A stretch of 64,000 nt of DNA from Paraphysoderma sedebokerense (GCA_025602915.1 JAHLJZ010000021.1:1-64000), one strand, 5' to 3'. Positions 21,307 through 34,200 are shown, counted from the first letter of the stretch. Made by a program: numbers and translations. The notes: generated by a model from the sequence alone, not told the origin.

Positions 21307-22274
21307 TTACTTTGACTCGGCGCTAAGTTTTTGTTTCGCAGCAGCAACAGCTGCCAGTTGAACTTTTTCATAGTGCATTCGGCAGTAGAATTTGCCTTCA
21401 AACATGTGGGCTTTCATGTCGGGGAATTTGGCGTTACATTCCTGTTTGTTCCAATGCGAACGTTAGATGAATTCACAGGATGCTAGAACCCAAGGATATC
21501 CCAGCTTACATAACAGTTAAAGCAATCAATGTGATATTTCTGTTCATTAAGAACCATGAATTCTGTTTTTCTTTGAACATTCGTATTTTCGCCCGGTACA
21601 TCACCAATGTAATCTCCGCAACGTCCGCATTTGGAAAGGTAACCTTGCTTGTAGCAATCTCCGCACATTCGTTCGCCGTCCTTTTCAAAGAATTTAACAT
21701 TTGCGAGAGGACAAGAACATTTGGTGCATCCAAAGCATTCAGGATGATATGAAATGGTTGTATCTCCAGATTTGAGATTTAGCACTTCGCTCTTGATGAC
21801 TGAGTTACATTTGCCGCACTTCGGGAGAATTGTCTGCTCATAGTGCGCGACGCAATAGGGTTTGCCATCTGTGTGCAGGTAATAAGTGGTATTTGCCAAG
21901 ATAGTTTTGCATGTTGTGCAGGTAAAGCAAGGGCTATGATAGGTTTTTGAATTCGCGAAGAGGATTTTGTCGTCTTCCAAAAGAGGTTCTGGATGCGGAT
22001 GTCAGGAAATAAGTGTAAATTAGCACAAGTCACAGTGACGTCGAAAACTATTAATTTCTTTCAGATAAGACATACTGTTACATTCATTGCAATAGGCTCT
22101 GATTTTTCCCAAATTTCCGGATTTAACTGCACTTAAGTCTACATTGGTAGAAAATATACAAGTAGCATGTTCTCAATTAGGCAACTTTACGTGACGGTGA
22201 GCCGGAGAGACAGGCATGGGCGACTTACCGCTTTTCAGATTGTTGAGGATATTATCGAGTTCGACGACGGGCAT
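21307..22274 (-). CDS. Three-LIM-domain protein
   Basis: Four exons: 22229-22274, 22076-22138, 21510-21988 and 21307-21441, total 723 nt, 240 aa, all phases agreeing. The N-terminus is MPVVELDNILNNLKS, a short acidic helix that resembles a paxillin-type LD motif. Three LIM domains follow, each with two zinc-binding knuckles: one opening YCNECN (split by intron 2) and continuing HSPCFTC, a second opening CGKCNSVI, a third opening CGRCGDYIGD (split by intron 3 at FNCY/ECNAKF). LIM domains bind proteins. Fungal paxillin-like and Rga-type proteins act at the cytoskeleton and sites of polarity, so a cytoskeletal adaptor role is plausible but not shown. It shares a 262-bp divergent promoter with the bZIP gene. 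Confidence 0.87.
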
Positions 22275-22423
22275 TTTGAGTGGGGGTGTATCTATGTATT
22301 GTGCGAGACGGAAAGGCTAGCTCAGACGAGTGAATGCCAATGGGTGTACGGTCTGCGACAATTTCCAGGAATTAATTCTGGCGTGTCCCATTGTCCATTG
22401 ATCACTCTGTGCATGGCAAGCAG

Positions 22424-22433
22424 GTCACGTGAC
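22424..22433. promoter_or_regulatory. Palindromic GTCACGTGAC E-box
   Basis: Second perfect copy of the 10-mer seen at 13059, in the divergent LIM/bZIP promoter, 26 bp from a perfect CRE. Likely bHLH or bZIP factor site. Confidence 0.5.
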
Positions 22434-22449
22434 GCAAAATCCATCATGG

Positions 22450-22457
22450 TGACGTCA
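22450..22457. promoter_or_regulatory. Perfect CRE (TGACGTCA) before the Atf1-type gene
   Basis: The full palindromic cAMP-response element lies about 80 bp upstream of the bZIP start. Atf1/ATF2-class factors bind exactly this site, so it may give autoregulation or pathway feedback. Confidence 0.6.
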
Positions 22458-22536
22458 CTGTTTCAAGGATGCATTCCGCAAACTTTTTCGGTTTGTTGAC
22501 ATCTCAAAGTTTCGTCGATGAAAGGGAAATACCCAA

Positions 22537-24286
22537 ATGATACAGCCAACCTCTTCGAAACCTTCGGCGCCTTTTTCCTTGTCGGCGCACACAGATAACA
22601 GTAACTACCCCACCCCCGCTATCAATACGCAACCCAACAGTCTTGCCGCATCATTCCCCAAAAATTCTCATCTTCTTCAAGTCCCCCAGGTTGAGCAGAC
22701 CCCTAGACGTTTCCTATCAGCCGTCGCTAAAATCGATTTAGAGACAGAATTAAATCCTTTCGAAGAATCATTCTGCGATCTAACTCTCCCACCGCCGTCC
22801 GAACCAGAGAAAAAAAAAGTCGACAGTCCCAAGCCGGTTTTGCCCAGCTTAGCGACTATATCCCCAACCTTAAATCTGCCATTAGATGATCGCGGGAATT
22901 TGATCCCCTGGGAAAAAGCAGTCGAAGGCAGAACTCCTCCGGCTTTACAAATCAATAAACCGAAATCGAGTGGGAACACCCCGTCGATCAAGGAAAATTG
23001 CACTCAATGTCAAGGAGGGAATCCTGCTACCACCAGAGCAGACCCTCATATCACAACAACAGGCAATTCGGAAGACGCTTCTCAGATTAGTCAACGATCT
23101 GCAACTCCAACTCTTACTTCCGTTCCTCCTCAACGCACGAATCAACCATTGGAGCGTCAATCCACTCAAGCTCCGATTCAGTCAACCCAACCATCTACAA
23201 TGCATCATAGCCATCCTCTTGCTACGGCAGTTTCAATGCAGACATTAAACGGTTATCCCGGTGCACAGCCATTTCTCTATCAATATCAAGCCCCACCTGT
23301 CTCAAATGTGCCTTTATCCATTCAGCAATACAATGCGCAAAATCAACCTCAATTAACGCTTATGGATTTGGCCAACGCCGTACACCCCGCACAAGCCCAA
23401 GTAGATCAATCATCCCAACAAATGCAGTATTACTCACCTGAATCATTTGCGGATATGACGGCTGTCCCCCCAACCATACAGTCCATCCCTCCTCATTATT
23501 CCATCAATCCCTCAGCACTACCCTCTCCCGCTCAAACCAACTCTAATAACTTTAAGGGTAAACGCAAAACCCCACCCGCCGTCTCGACAGCTGCCGGTCT
23601 GCCTTCGCGACGTTCGGAACGTGTTGCCAAATTACAGACAGAAGGACTCTCGGATGTACCCGTCTCACCTGCCTCCCCCGTTGCCGTATCAGCGGCACAA
23701 AATTTGCTGTCCCTCGTAAGCGCTGTTCCGCCGCCGCATTTCAATGTTATTTTTGACGGTGCACAACAAAACGTGTTACTTCAGAGTGATGTAAACGGTA
23801 ACGCTCAAGGCGAGCAGAAAAACGGCTCCAAGAGGCGAAAAAGAGGGTCGAAAACCCCTCAAGATGCTTCGACCGCCAGTTCCAGCTATTTGGTGGATTT
23901 GAATGGAGTTGAAGTACCGCCCATTCCTCCTTTGAAGAAAGGAAATTCGAAACGCAAGGTCAATTACGATCGTTTGGATTCAAAACGTAAAAGTTTTCTT
24001 GAACGCAATCGCCAAGGTTGGTTGTTCGACTAATTTTTATATGATCGACGGAAGTTTTGTTGAAACGTAGTCTAACAACCTGCATTTTCATTTAGCTGCG
24101 CTCAAGTGTCGTCAAAAGAAGAAACATTATACAGCGCAGCTTCAAGCACGAATTGATTACTTTACGATGCATAATACTCAACTACAGGCTCAAATCAATT
24201 CCTTTAGGGAAGAGATTGGCAGATTAAGGATGGCCATCGACAGAAATTTACCGTTGTGTCCCAGCGCTGGTCAAGGATTGATTTAG
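22537..24286 (+). CDS. Atf1/ATF-CREB-class bZIP transcription factor
   Basis: Two exons, 22537-24016 and 24096-24286, 556 aa. The first ~470 residues are disordered and rich in Pro/Ser/Gln, with a KRKTPPA...SRRSERVAK patch. The DNA-binding end reads RKSFLERNRQ / AALKCRQKKKHY, the Atf1/Sko1-type basic region. The leucine-zipper heptads follow (LQARIDYFTMHNTQLQAQI, then FREEIGRLRMAI). The intron cuts the basic region between ERNRQ and AALK; read through unspliced, the frame would end at once without DNA-binding ability. By family it binds CRE (TGACGTCA) under stress MAP-kinase control. A perfect CRE lies in its own promoter. Confidence 0.92.
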
Positions 24287-25105
24287 GCTGGGCTGAAACT
24301 GAATGGTGTAATGTTTGGAAATCTTGATATGGTTAAAATTCAGGCAGCATTATCAGCTTGCTTTGGTCACTGTAGTATACTTAAATGAATTAAGCACTGT
24401 ATCATTCCATGAGGGAAGACAGTATTGACGAGGAAAAAATAGAATGTTTATACCGTGTAGTGACATTATTTCGGATATAATAATTGTTGTGTGGAGATTG
24501 CTGTACTGTATGATTGTTCTCATACCTTCAATTTGATAATAAAGAAAAACGGTTCTATCTTATGTCACCAAAAAACATGGCCATCTTTGTATTGCTGCAA
24601 TATTGGAACAGACGGTTGGTATTTCAATTTCTTGCATCACTAATTCTGCACAAATAAAGATCACTCAAAATATTCTCTTATGCAAGTACATGTGGACCCG
24701 CAAAATTATTTACAATGTCGTATGCTATCCAGCGCAAGGATCGTAAGTTTAGGTTGAAGTATTGCAATTACACTATGTTCGAGAGCATTCATGTTTCTGA
24801 ATCATATGTCGTTTGAATTTCACAAGGATCAGAGTTCACGTCATTAAAACAATTCTAGATAATTTTTCAAACCTGATACAGACCACAGATCTAGTCACCC
24901 GTATTTGGCTATATAGCCGTTTAGTTACGCTTTTCAAATTACAATACAGTAGCATTCCGCGTCACGAAACGGCAAGCACAGCCAAATTCGTATGTATAAA
25001 GAAACAACCCCGCCTTCCCTGGATTTCATTATCATCCATCTCAAAATCTGATATCCAATCTTCAAATTCAACACATTTTAGTCTATTTCTGAAAAATTAT
25101 CCACC
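24287..25105. other. Intergenic, bZIP / secreted repeat gene
   Basis: 819 bp. A likely poly(A) signal (AATAAAG) is near 24538. A TATAAA-like box near 24994 lies about 110 bp before the secreted-protein start. Nothing else. Confidence 0.5.
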
Positions 25106-25739
25106 ATGGTTAAACTCTCCGTTGCTACCTTGACTCTTTTTGGACTTATTGCCTTCTCTGGCGTTTCCTTCGCAAACCCAATCGATCCTGAAACAGCTGT
25201 GACCGCTAGAGGTTCTTGCGATGGCAAAAGAGGACGGTAAATTGATCATTTTTTGTCTTCCTGATGACAGTACGCGTAATTTAAATTTTTGGTATATCCA
25301 TAGTTGTGGCAACTGGGACGGAAACGATGGTCTGCTCAAAAAATCGGCCGTTACACAAAAAGGTGCATTCGAAAAAACTCAAGTAGGCAACGTTCAACGA
25401 AAAGCAGCAGTAACACAAAAAGGTGCATTTGAAAAAGTTCGCATAGTTCCTGACCGTCAAAAAGGTAAATTCTACGCCAACGGGTATAACGATGGTAACT
25501 TTCGAAAAGTGGCGGTGACCAAACAAGGTGCTTTCGAGAAGGATCACATCAATGGGATAAACAGAAAGCTCGCTGTTACTCAAAAAGGTGCTTTCGAAAA
25601 AGACGATATTGACGGATTACACCGCAAAGTTGCTGTCACTAGACAAGGCGCCTTCGAAAAGGACAATATCGACGGCTTACACAGAAAGGCTGCTGTAACC
25701 AGAAAGGGTGCTTTCGAAAAAGTTGTCATCAACAACTAG
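25106..25739 (+). CDS. Small secreted protein of 20-residue repeats
   Basis: Exons 25106-25236 and 25304-25739, 188 aa; the ATG sits in a strong CCACCATGG context. A signal peptide (MVKLSVATLTLFGLIAFSG...) is followed by a small Cys module SCDGKRGRC, with a phase-2 intron inside the Arg codon just before the second Cys. The rest is six tandem units with core AVT(Q/K/R)(K/Q)GAFEK, mostly 20 residues (60 bp) apart, the second unit having a 15-residue insert (GKFYANGYNDGN). Units end in a dibasic RK, as in DGLHRK, which recalls repeat precursors cut by Kex2-like proteases, though Kex2 prefers KR/RR. It could instead be a structural wall or adhesive repeat. I do not recognise the family; a related gene design is at 48482. 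Confidence 0.82.
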
Positions 25740-26521
25740 ACGTTTTCAGTGGTTGTAATTGTGAAATATAAAGTGTAATACTATGGCAGATTATAATACA
25801 AGTTGTGGATTCCCGATTTTCGAATGATAAATTCGCGCCACAGAGGATGCGAATCTCCCATCGCAATATCATTACGGCATATCCCAATAACATCTTTCAA
25901 TTTTTTTTAACTTCCAGCTAGAAAATTTGTAAGCTCGAAATGAATTTATTTTTAGGCGACAAACATCGGACAGGTGATACGAGAGAGGGGCGTGGTGTTC
26001 AAGCCCACTGAATGCTTATCTTCAAATGCCAATGACGATGACGATGGATCATCAAAGCGGTTATGAGTAAAGATAAATGCTTGAGTGTTAATTATATAGT
26101 AAAAATAATTGAAGATGGTCAAATTTGTAGGATTGGTATTGCAAATTTTTGCAACTCACAGCGCAGGCGACGTGAGAACGGTCGAATGAACACGAAGATA
26201 CTCGCGGGCTCGAGCTTTGACACTTGGTTTTACAAAACCAATGAAACGAGGGTATTAATTCAGGTTTGGATTATTTCAAGTTTGGTGATAGGATGTTATC
26301 CTCCCAAGAACAAAGCTAAAACTAAATAACCAGACTTCATTAACAAGAAGGTACATGTTGGCACGTTTAATTACAGCGGCCACTGTGGACATGAGTCTAG
26401 AATAAATGTAAAAGGAAATAATCTACAAACTTCAGTACATAATTTAGAATCATTGCTCTAACAAAAACAAAACAGAATACCATGCTATGTGGATATATAC
26501 AAGAACTCATGATCTTGTCGT
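25740..26521. other. Intergenic, secreted repeat gene / orphan 7TM
   Basis: 782 bp between convergent genes. The 88-aa open frame at 26063-26329 has no family features and is not called. Nothing else is seen. Confidence 0.5.
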
Positions 26522-27595
26522 TCAAAGCTCTTCAGTAGAACGTTCGGCATGCGGTGGCAAAGGTGCACTTACTTCTTTGTTACTTGAACTTTTTGTGGCA
26601 GTAGGACCGCTGTTACCACCAACAGTTGTAGTATTCCCTACATTGGGGCTTTGAGACTGCGAACCCTTTCTAATTATTGGGTCCATTATGGTGACACTCA
26701 ACTTGCGACCTATTCTTGTGAACATGCCAGAATTGTCGTCCCCAGTACTAGTCTTTCCAGATCTCGAATTTTTCGCCTGCTGATTTTGATTGAATTTGAC
26801 TAAACTCATCATGTTGATGAGAAACGCGCCCATTGATGTTAAGCAGGATGTCTGAACAACAATAGGAAGTACGGACGAGAGAGGATAAACGAGGGGGACA
26901 GCAGTAACAATCATCGCGTAAGTAAGGAGAGTGAGGAAAAACATCAATATGGAAATGTAGCAATAGTTGATAGTCGTCTGAGGGGAGGTAGAAGTACGGG
27001 CCAACGAAATTGAACGCTTCAAAGAAACGATATAACGAAGGGACGGAACAGCCACCGCTAATGCTGATATTACGCCATAACCATATGCGATATTATAGAT
27101 AAGTTTTTGACTGTAATGAAGATTCGGTGCATTGCTTTCAGGTATAAATACTGCTACAGTATATAATACTGACCTCAAAATGAAAAGTCCGATAAGGGCC
27201 GTCTGGAGGGTGAGCAGAAACTTGGGCGTAATTTGAATTTTGCCAATAGTCACATTCTGAAGAATTTTGCCAGAGAGAAATATGATACAGCACGAAAAAG
27301 CTCCAAGTCCAACATCTTGAATAATTCTTTCGACAACGTTAATGTAAGCCAGCGTCCCGCATCGGTCTAGGGTGGGGATAACGTCGCGAATATTGGTGCG
27401 GTAGCAGATGTGCGTAAAAGGCCGAATAGAGGACAAAATGACGGAACCTGTAGTGGTCGTCCAGGATATAACGACTCCATTTCCAAAAATTCCTGGTTTC
27501 TTTCTGAGGTATTGGCAGGAAAAGATGGAACCAAGTACACAAATTACTATACATGGGATTGTAGTAGCTAATAAGACAGGACCGTGTTCATCCAT
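26522..27595 (-). CDS. Orphan seven-transmembrane protein
   Basis: Single exon, 357 aa. Seven hydrophobic segments can be traced: LLATTIPCIVICVLG, VVISWTTTTGSVIL, IIQDVGLGAFSCCIIFL, LLTLQTALIGLFILRSV, YGVISALAVAVPSL, ISILMFFLTLLTYAMIV and VVQTSCLTSMGAFLINMM. A ~85-residue Ser/Thr-rich cytoplasmic tail with phosphorylation-like patches (RSGKTSTGDD, SSNKEVS) follows. The topology fits a G-protein-coupled receptor, and the window also carries 7TM-RGS proteins, but I see no class signature (no DRY-like or Ste2/Ste3/cAR pattern), so other 7TM families are possible. It shares a 631-bp divergent promoter with EPG5. Confidence 0.72.
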   Translation of the reverse strand: MDEHGPVLLATTIPCIVICVLGSIFSCQYLRKKPGIFGNGVVISWTTTTGSVILSSIRPFTHICYRTNIRDVIPTLDRCGTLAYINVVERIIQDVGLGAFSCCIIFLSGKILQNVTIGKIQITPKFLLTLQTALIGLFILRSVLYTVAVFIPESNAPNLHYSQKLIYNIAYGYGVISALAVAVPSLRYIVSLKRSISLARTSTSPQTTINYCYISILMFFLTLLTYAMIVTAVPLVYPLSSVLPIVVQTSCLTSMGAFLINMMSLVKFNQNQQAKNSRSGKTSTGDDNSGMFTRIGRKLSVTIMDPIIRKGSQSQSPNVGNTTTVGGNSGPTATKSSSNKEVSAPLPPHAERSTEEL

Positions 27596-28226
27596 TCTTT
27601 ACGGCGCCTGGCAGCAGAGAAGCGTGCGTGTGATAATGTGCGTTCGAGGAAAGTATGTTCGAGGAAAGTATGTTCGAGTAGTTATAACCTTGCTGGATAT
27701 CACTTTCTCGCAGAAAAAAAGGCGTGGCCGTTGACATTCGTCGAGCTGTTGCGTGCTTTGGCCCGGGCGGAGACATCGCCACAGAGGCAATGCGCATGAT
27801 GTGTAGACTTCCAGTAAACCGATTGTGGTATCACATAATAGAGAAGGTGGAATACAACAGACTTGGATTTGTCAGACAGGAAAGCAAAAGCAGCTCTTTC
27901 CTTCAGTTTTCTGGCCTTTTTGGTTCCCATGTACTATATCAATGGAGGTAGACGCATCCTTTTCCAGCAGTCAGGGCTCAGGAGTAGGCAACGGCAATGG
28001 CAGTGTTGTCAGAGGCAGCATCCCTTTTACAATTGTAGCAAAAAAAAGTTTTATTAACCTGCTGCAAATAAAGTTGTAAAAAAAAAGTCGCAATAAAAGT
28101 TCAAGTATATAAAAATGCAACATTTTGCTCGAACACAGAGATAGTCCTTGCTGGTCAGGTGATGAATGGCGTATCATCCGTTCAGTTACAGCGGCTAATC
28201 AGTGCCCTTCAAACCAGATATGGATT
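27596..28226. other. Divergent promoter, orphan 7TM / EPG5
   Basis: 631 bp. It carries a 15-bp tandem repeat 47 bp from the 7TM start (see the repeat entry) and A-runs at 28025-28090. Several short overlapping open frames here are not genes. Confidence 0.5.
27642..27678. repeat. 15-bp tandem repeat in promoter
   Basis: GTTCGAGGAAAGTAT occurs twice head-to-tail and then again for 7 bp. Sitting in a divergent promoter, it may be a doubled factor site or simple slippage. Confidence 0.6.
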
Positions 28227-31200
28227 ATGGAAGCACAGCTCCCTAGACGGAAAAGAAAGCCGAAGAACAAGACAAAGAAAATTATCACTCCAGATATCGA
28301 AAGTACTGATGTTACGCCGATTAGTCCTGTAGCTTCAACTAGTCACGAACCTTCAATTGCAGAATCTCTAGATAATGTTTCGAACAATGTAAGTATCTGT
28401 TCCAACACAGTCACTCGCAATCTTCTCCAACTGTTGTGGCGGTTTATGTTAACCCATCATTCATCGATAATCCAAGGTTGCCCCTGTTGAATCTAAAGAG
28501 CTAGCGCACGAGATTGAAACCGAAAATGGGGTTATGGACGATGAGGTGAGGTTCCGACCTCACCAGTGCAAGGTCTGGGGTCATAACTAATTGTTTGATT
28601 GGTATAATTTTAGGATGAGGTGGCCTCTGGCGACTTGATATTTTCAATGGATACAGACATAAGCGAGCCCCAAATGAAGAATATCAGACCAGTCACTTTT
28701 GAACCACTATATCCACCCATTCCGTCGACAAGCGTACCTCCAACGACACTCTATCCTCCGATACCTGAAAGCACGCTGGAACAGATTTTGCCCTCAGCAC
28801 CACCGTTACAAATGTTCCCGTCTGCCCCTTCGGCCCCACTTCTGGATTCAGTCAATCTTAATTCTGAATTACCGAAAGTTGTGCCGGCTCTATCAGATTA
28901 TGTGATGGACTATTTTTATGAGAATAAGCCCTTGAAGGATTACATTAAGAATCGCCGTCCATATCATTCGTCTAATTCTGCTCCGTCTTCCCCGTCTGAT
29001 CCTGAGTTCTCAGAGCGCCTTCATCGATACGCTCAATCCCACCTCAAAGTCATTGATGCTAAATCTCGCATCGACTCCTTACAGTTATCGATCAAAAGTT
29101 TAGCGCAGGATACATGGAAAATAACTAAGGTTTCACAAAAGGTGGAATCAGTGTGTGCTGACGGTTATAAGTTGAGCCATTCTTTTGATGATGAAATCGC
29201 GAAATTTGATGACAATGTGGCGGAAGAAGTGAAGATCAAATTGGCTGAACTGAGGAATAGTAGTCATAGAGAATTATTAGACTTGTTGGCTCAAGAGAAG
29301 CTGTCGAAATTATGGGTCCAAAACTTCATAGACGATTTCTTCAGTCATTCTACTAATTGGGGTCGTGCGGAGAGAGGACTGTCGGAAACCAAAGTAGATG
29401 ATGTGAGCGCAAGCGAAATCCTGAAAGTCAGAACATATGTGGCTATATTGTTTCAGGCCGAAAGAAGCATTCGTTCGTCATCTTCTGATCTGCATGAAGA
29501 TGCTTTCCTTAAAGATGTGCGCGGTTGGATACTGCATCTTTCGTGGGCCCTCTTAATGTATCAACGTCCCGAAGACTTCACTCTATTAGTACATCAAGTC
29601 CTTCGATCAGTCGATATACATACGTGGGGCACACATATCATACAACCTATGCTGTTATTCAATCAGCCCAGCGATGAATTCGTGGATCAATTACTTCTTG
29701 CTTTCTACCTTCTTTTTCATCCTCTGCCGGATATACTCGAAGAGCAAGAGCGTCAGTATCGCGCAAATGAGTATAAAAAGCAACAGGCTAAGCAGTTAGA
29801 AAAATCTGACTGGATCGTCATTGATGATATGGTACCAGATCCCCAATACCTAAACGAATCGGAACACTACGTTGTCCTTGCTGATGGTTCCAGAGTGCTC
29901 TTTACTCCTTCCTCGAAATTCGAATATATTCATCCACTTTCAGAAGAAGATTACCTTCAAATAATTGATCAACTGCCGATTCATACCTTCATTCGTAATC
30001 TAATGCTGCATTATTTTACTCGTTTTAAGCAGAATATGTCGCATAATTTTATAGCAGCGGCATTGCACGACTTGATCAAGCCTTTCGCGATCCTGAGAAA
30101 GCTGATTGATATTATTATGTCGGGTTTGCAATTTGTTAGGAGAGAAAATTTTCCAATGTTCTTAAAAAGATCAGCAAGAGAATTAGTTGCTTGTAGTCAA
30201 GCTTTGGGTACATATTTAGCAGGAGAACTCCTCACGTTACTTCGAGATTTTCCTGCCGAATGTAGGTTCGCAATATTTGTGGGATGTTATCTCAATCGTG
30301 TAGTAACTTCTTTGTCTTTAGCTTTCGGAGACTTACTGGACGAATCGATTTTGTTCAAAAGAAGACATATTTCGTCGGTCAACAGCGTGACATCAATTCA
30401 ATCCGAAATCGACGCTATATATTTTGGTGTCACGTTCTCGCTCCTCAAGCTTGAAAATTTGCGACTATGGCAATTCTTAGGCGAAATTGATTATCAATAT
30501 ATCAGTTTGGAAGGATGTTGGAAACTTCTTGATCTTCTTACTTGTCGATCTCTGTCTGATGTCGCCGCGGTGGAAAGCGCGGAGAGTTGTCTGAATCGAG
30601 CGAAAGAGTTGGAGAAAATGTTCAGTCGCGGGGAATACAATTTTCCATGCTATTGGATGGAACGGAAACCAGAGGAAGGTAAGTGTGGGTTTCAATGAGT
30701 ATATTACCTTATACATCAGCATAACAAATCCTCTTTAGCTCTTTTTTTGATCACTACGATCACAAACTTGTGCATATCCCGGGAACCGTATCATCAGTTT
30801 GTTTCCAAGTTTGTCAGTGGTACCTCAGGTCATCAAGCATCTATGCCGACATTTCCAACTCCTGCTATCTCAGAATTTCTTATACTTTCTATCCAATTCA
30901 TATTTTATTTATCTTATGTACATTCGGAACTTCGAAGGTCTCTCCACAAACCTGTTCGCGGGCTTCTGTCGCTTGTCATCAATTCCTTTCCTACACTTTT
31001 ATCCGATATACTGAGCTATGTTGACACATACTTCGATCATATCGGTACTATGTCAGTTCACTTGCTGTCCGGATTGCCTCTACATATGTGGAATATGACG
31101 GAAGAAGACGTCTCCGTCATTCGACGATTCCTAAGCCACCCAATTGAAAAGCCTCAGTTCAAAGTTGCGCAATACATCCTCTCCAATTTAGACTTTGCCT

Positions 31201-34200
31201 CCATTTCGTATGAGCACCGAATATCTATTGCCGTCGCCATTACCGAATTCTTCGTCGCTCTTACCAATGCCGAGGGTGGACCGTCTTCTCCTGCCATCAG
31301 TTTTACATCAAATTTTTCTCAGCTTGTAGGAATATCGCCTCAAACGTCTTCTTTGCTTAATACGCCGACGACCCTTCTTAGTTTCCAGACATGGGTATCC
31401 GAAACACTTCTACAGCTCCAGTTGGCACCATTCGTCAATTCAGATTCTCTGCTCTCTTTCAGATCCTCCCCTCGGCTGACCTCGCTGAAATCATCCTGTA
31501 CACGGACTTCACTTGCAGGTTTGACTATTCTGCTTGTATCTGATATCACCAAGGATCATTCTTTATTTGAACAGTATGGCTGGCAAATTATTCAAATGTT
31601 GAAGAAGGAAGGGCGGACCAACTGGATACAATATCTCTTTGAGCGGGCGATTCCATTAGTGTTAATAGCCAATGATCGAATGGCCACCAGTGTTGACCAC
31701 AACTGGCGTGAACTTTTTCAAAATTTGGATGCTCTGGAAACCGCTCACGGAATATTAGGGATGGTTATGCATGCGACAAGGCTATCCAAAAGCATTTATT
31801 CTGGGCCAAGATTGAGTCTCTCCTACATACAAAACAGCGCGAATGAAACGCCCGCCGTCTCTTGTATCGTGCGGATATTGTTTGACGCCAAATATGTCGA
31901 CTACAAGGAAGGTCAGAATCTATATTCACCGAAACTTACTGGACTCGCTTGTGCCGTCACCAGAGCTGTAACATCTCTGCCAAATTGGCACACCGACTAC
32001 AAATATGTTTATCTGCTAGATAGTGTGTTTTACGTGGCGGCTTTGTCGAACGCACAATCCTTCGTTGTTGAAATTTTGATACTGTACTTGCAAGAATTTG
32101 CAAACTCGAAGTCTCAATCATACTACTTCTCCGGGGCCATCTCCTCATCAGTTACTCAGGCGATTGACATTGCGAAGAAAATTCCCATCCCTGAAATTCC
32201 GATTCCAAAGTCCTTGCCTGACTCTTTCAGCAACCTGTCATTTTCATCACTCTCGGCAGCCTCACCAATTGGAATACCGACATCACTGCCCCATTATTTG
32301 CAGTATGGCAGTTCAACCTCCCCCCTTTCCTTTTCAGATCTAGGGGACATTGAAGCATTCCCAGTGTACTCATTTTTCATTTTATTTTCGGAAACCGTGA
32401 ATGAATATCCTATTCGTCGTGAATCACATTTTTACTCTCTTCAAAATCCTAGAAACTCCTTGAAGGAATCAGTAGAGATGATTTCGAAGCAATGTTTGAA
32501 GGACGTCTGTATATTGAAATGGAGCAATTGCGTGTTGAACCTGTCTCTAGATAATCCTTTATGGATATTATTTCTTCAAGGATTTATAAAACTGCTGTTT
32601 GAGCGGTACGATTTCGACAATGGATACGAACTGAGTTTTGGGTATCGGCTGCTTCAGGAGTCAGGGAAAGGAGACATGATAGATCTAATCATAAAGCGGT
32701 TACAGAATTTTGTTCGCCAAACAAAGAGTAGTGAACTGCGGAGCGTCGCTCGAGCTGCTTGCATATGGTTAGGGTCTGATCAGTTTTGTAGAAGCTTGCC
32801 GACTACTTCTGAAACATTTCCGTCTGAGTTCGAGACAAAAAGGTTGATGTCGTGTTTAACATATTGGGATTCATCTTCTTCGGCATGTGACTGGTGGTTG
32901 GATCTGCTAGATCAAGAAGACTTATTAAATCGGCTCCGATCAAGGGTTAACTGGGTTGAGCCGGCGCCAACTTCGCCGGTGTCGCATCGACCTCCCCTCA
33001 CTCAGGCTCCTCGGAAATCGTCTACATCATTTATAACGAATTATCAGGAGCCGCCTCACTTCCTTCCACATGAGCCGTTGATAGCATCTGATTTTTACGA
33101 ATCGTTGCAAACGGATCTGAAATCTGTGCCTCCTGTAATTGAGTCTTCAGTTTCCGTTCTGATGCGAGCAGCGCAGGATTTCTCTGCCAATATAAACCTT
33201 CATTCCGCCCTCGATTCCGATTACCTAGGTTGTCTCGCGCGATTATACGAGAACGAAATTAAGCAAGCTAAAGTTGAGAAGCTGTGCCACGAGTCAAGCA
33301 TACTCCTAAATCTCCCCTTGACTAATCAATGTCGAGGACCAGCTATCCTTCGTTATCGATATAAGCATCCGACAGTGGTTGCACAAGTTCGTGAAGCGTG
33401 TCTAGTTAACCGCTCAAAGGTCCAAACCTTGATGAATCATTGGGTTGTTGACTCTAATGCTAGCATTTCCTTATTGAGGATTGAGAAAGCGATGGAATGG
33501 TTGATAGATACATATGAAAGATTTTATACGGATGCCAAAATGCGTGAAGCAGCCATCAAGATTGAAAACATGGCGATCAACTTGTTTTATTACATTATCA
33601 TGATCAAAAAAGATGACGAAAGCGAGTATCCGCTGCTTACAAGTTTGATTTCAGCCACAGTGCAGAAAATTGGGAAAAAGTTCATCCTAAGCGACCCCAA
33701 CCAGCAATCGAGGCTTTGGAAATTGCTGAAAGATTTTTCGAAAATGTCGTCGATTGAACCTTTATTCTGCCCTTCAATGTCGCCAGATTTCCTTAATATG
33801 TATCAATCGATCGTGACATCGACCATTGAATCATTTCACTCCTCAACCTACCGAAATGCGACAACAATGATCAATATTCTTAATCGATTTGACGTTAAGG
33901 TTTGGTTAAACCAACGCGTAGTATCGAAGGATGATCAGGTCAAGTTTATGAAGTTGACCATAGATGTGTTCATTGCTTTTATCTCTCGTATTCAGCCTGA
34001 ACACTTTCGCGAAAACCGTTCTGCCGCCGGAGGCAGCGATATAACAGAAAACGTTCGTGCTCTTGATATTACAGCCGACATTATAGAAAACTCCGTCCTC
34101 CAAACCTATCGTTATGTGTTCAAGTCCTTCCTCTCTGTTTCCCTACCGATTGTCGTGACTGAACTCTTCCAATATGTTTTTGCTCATTCCATCAAGAATA

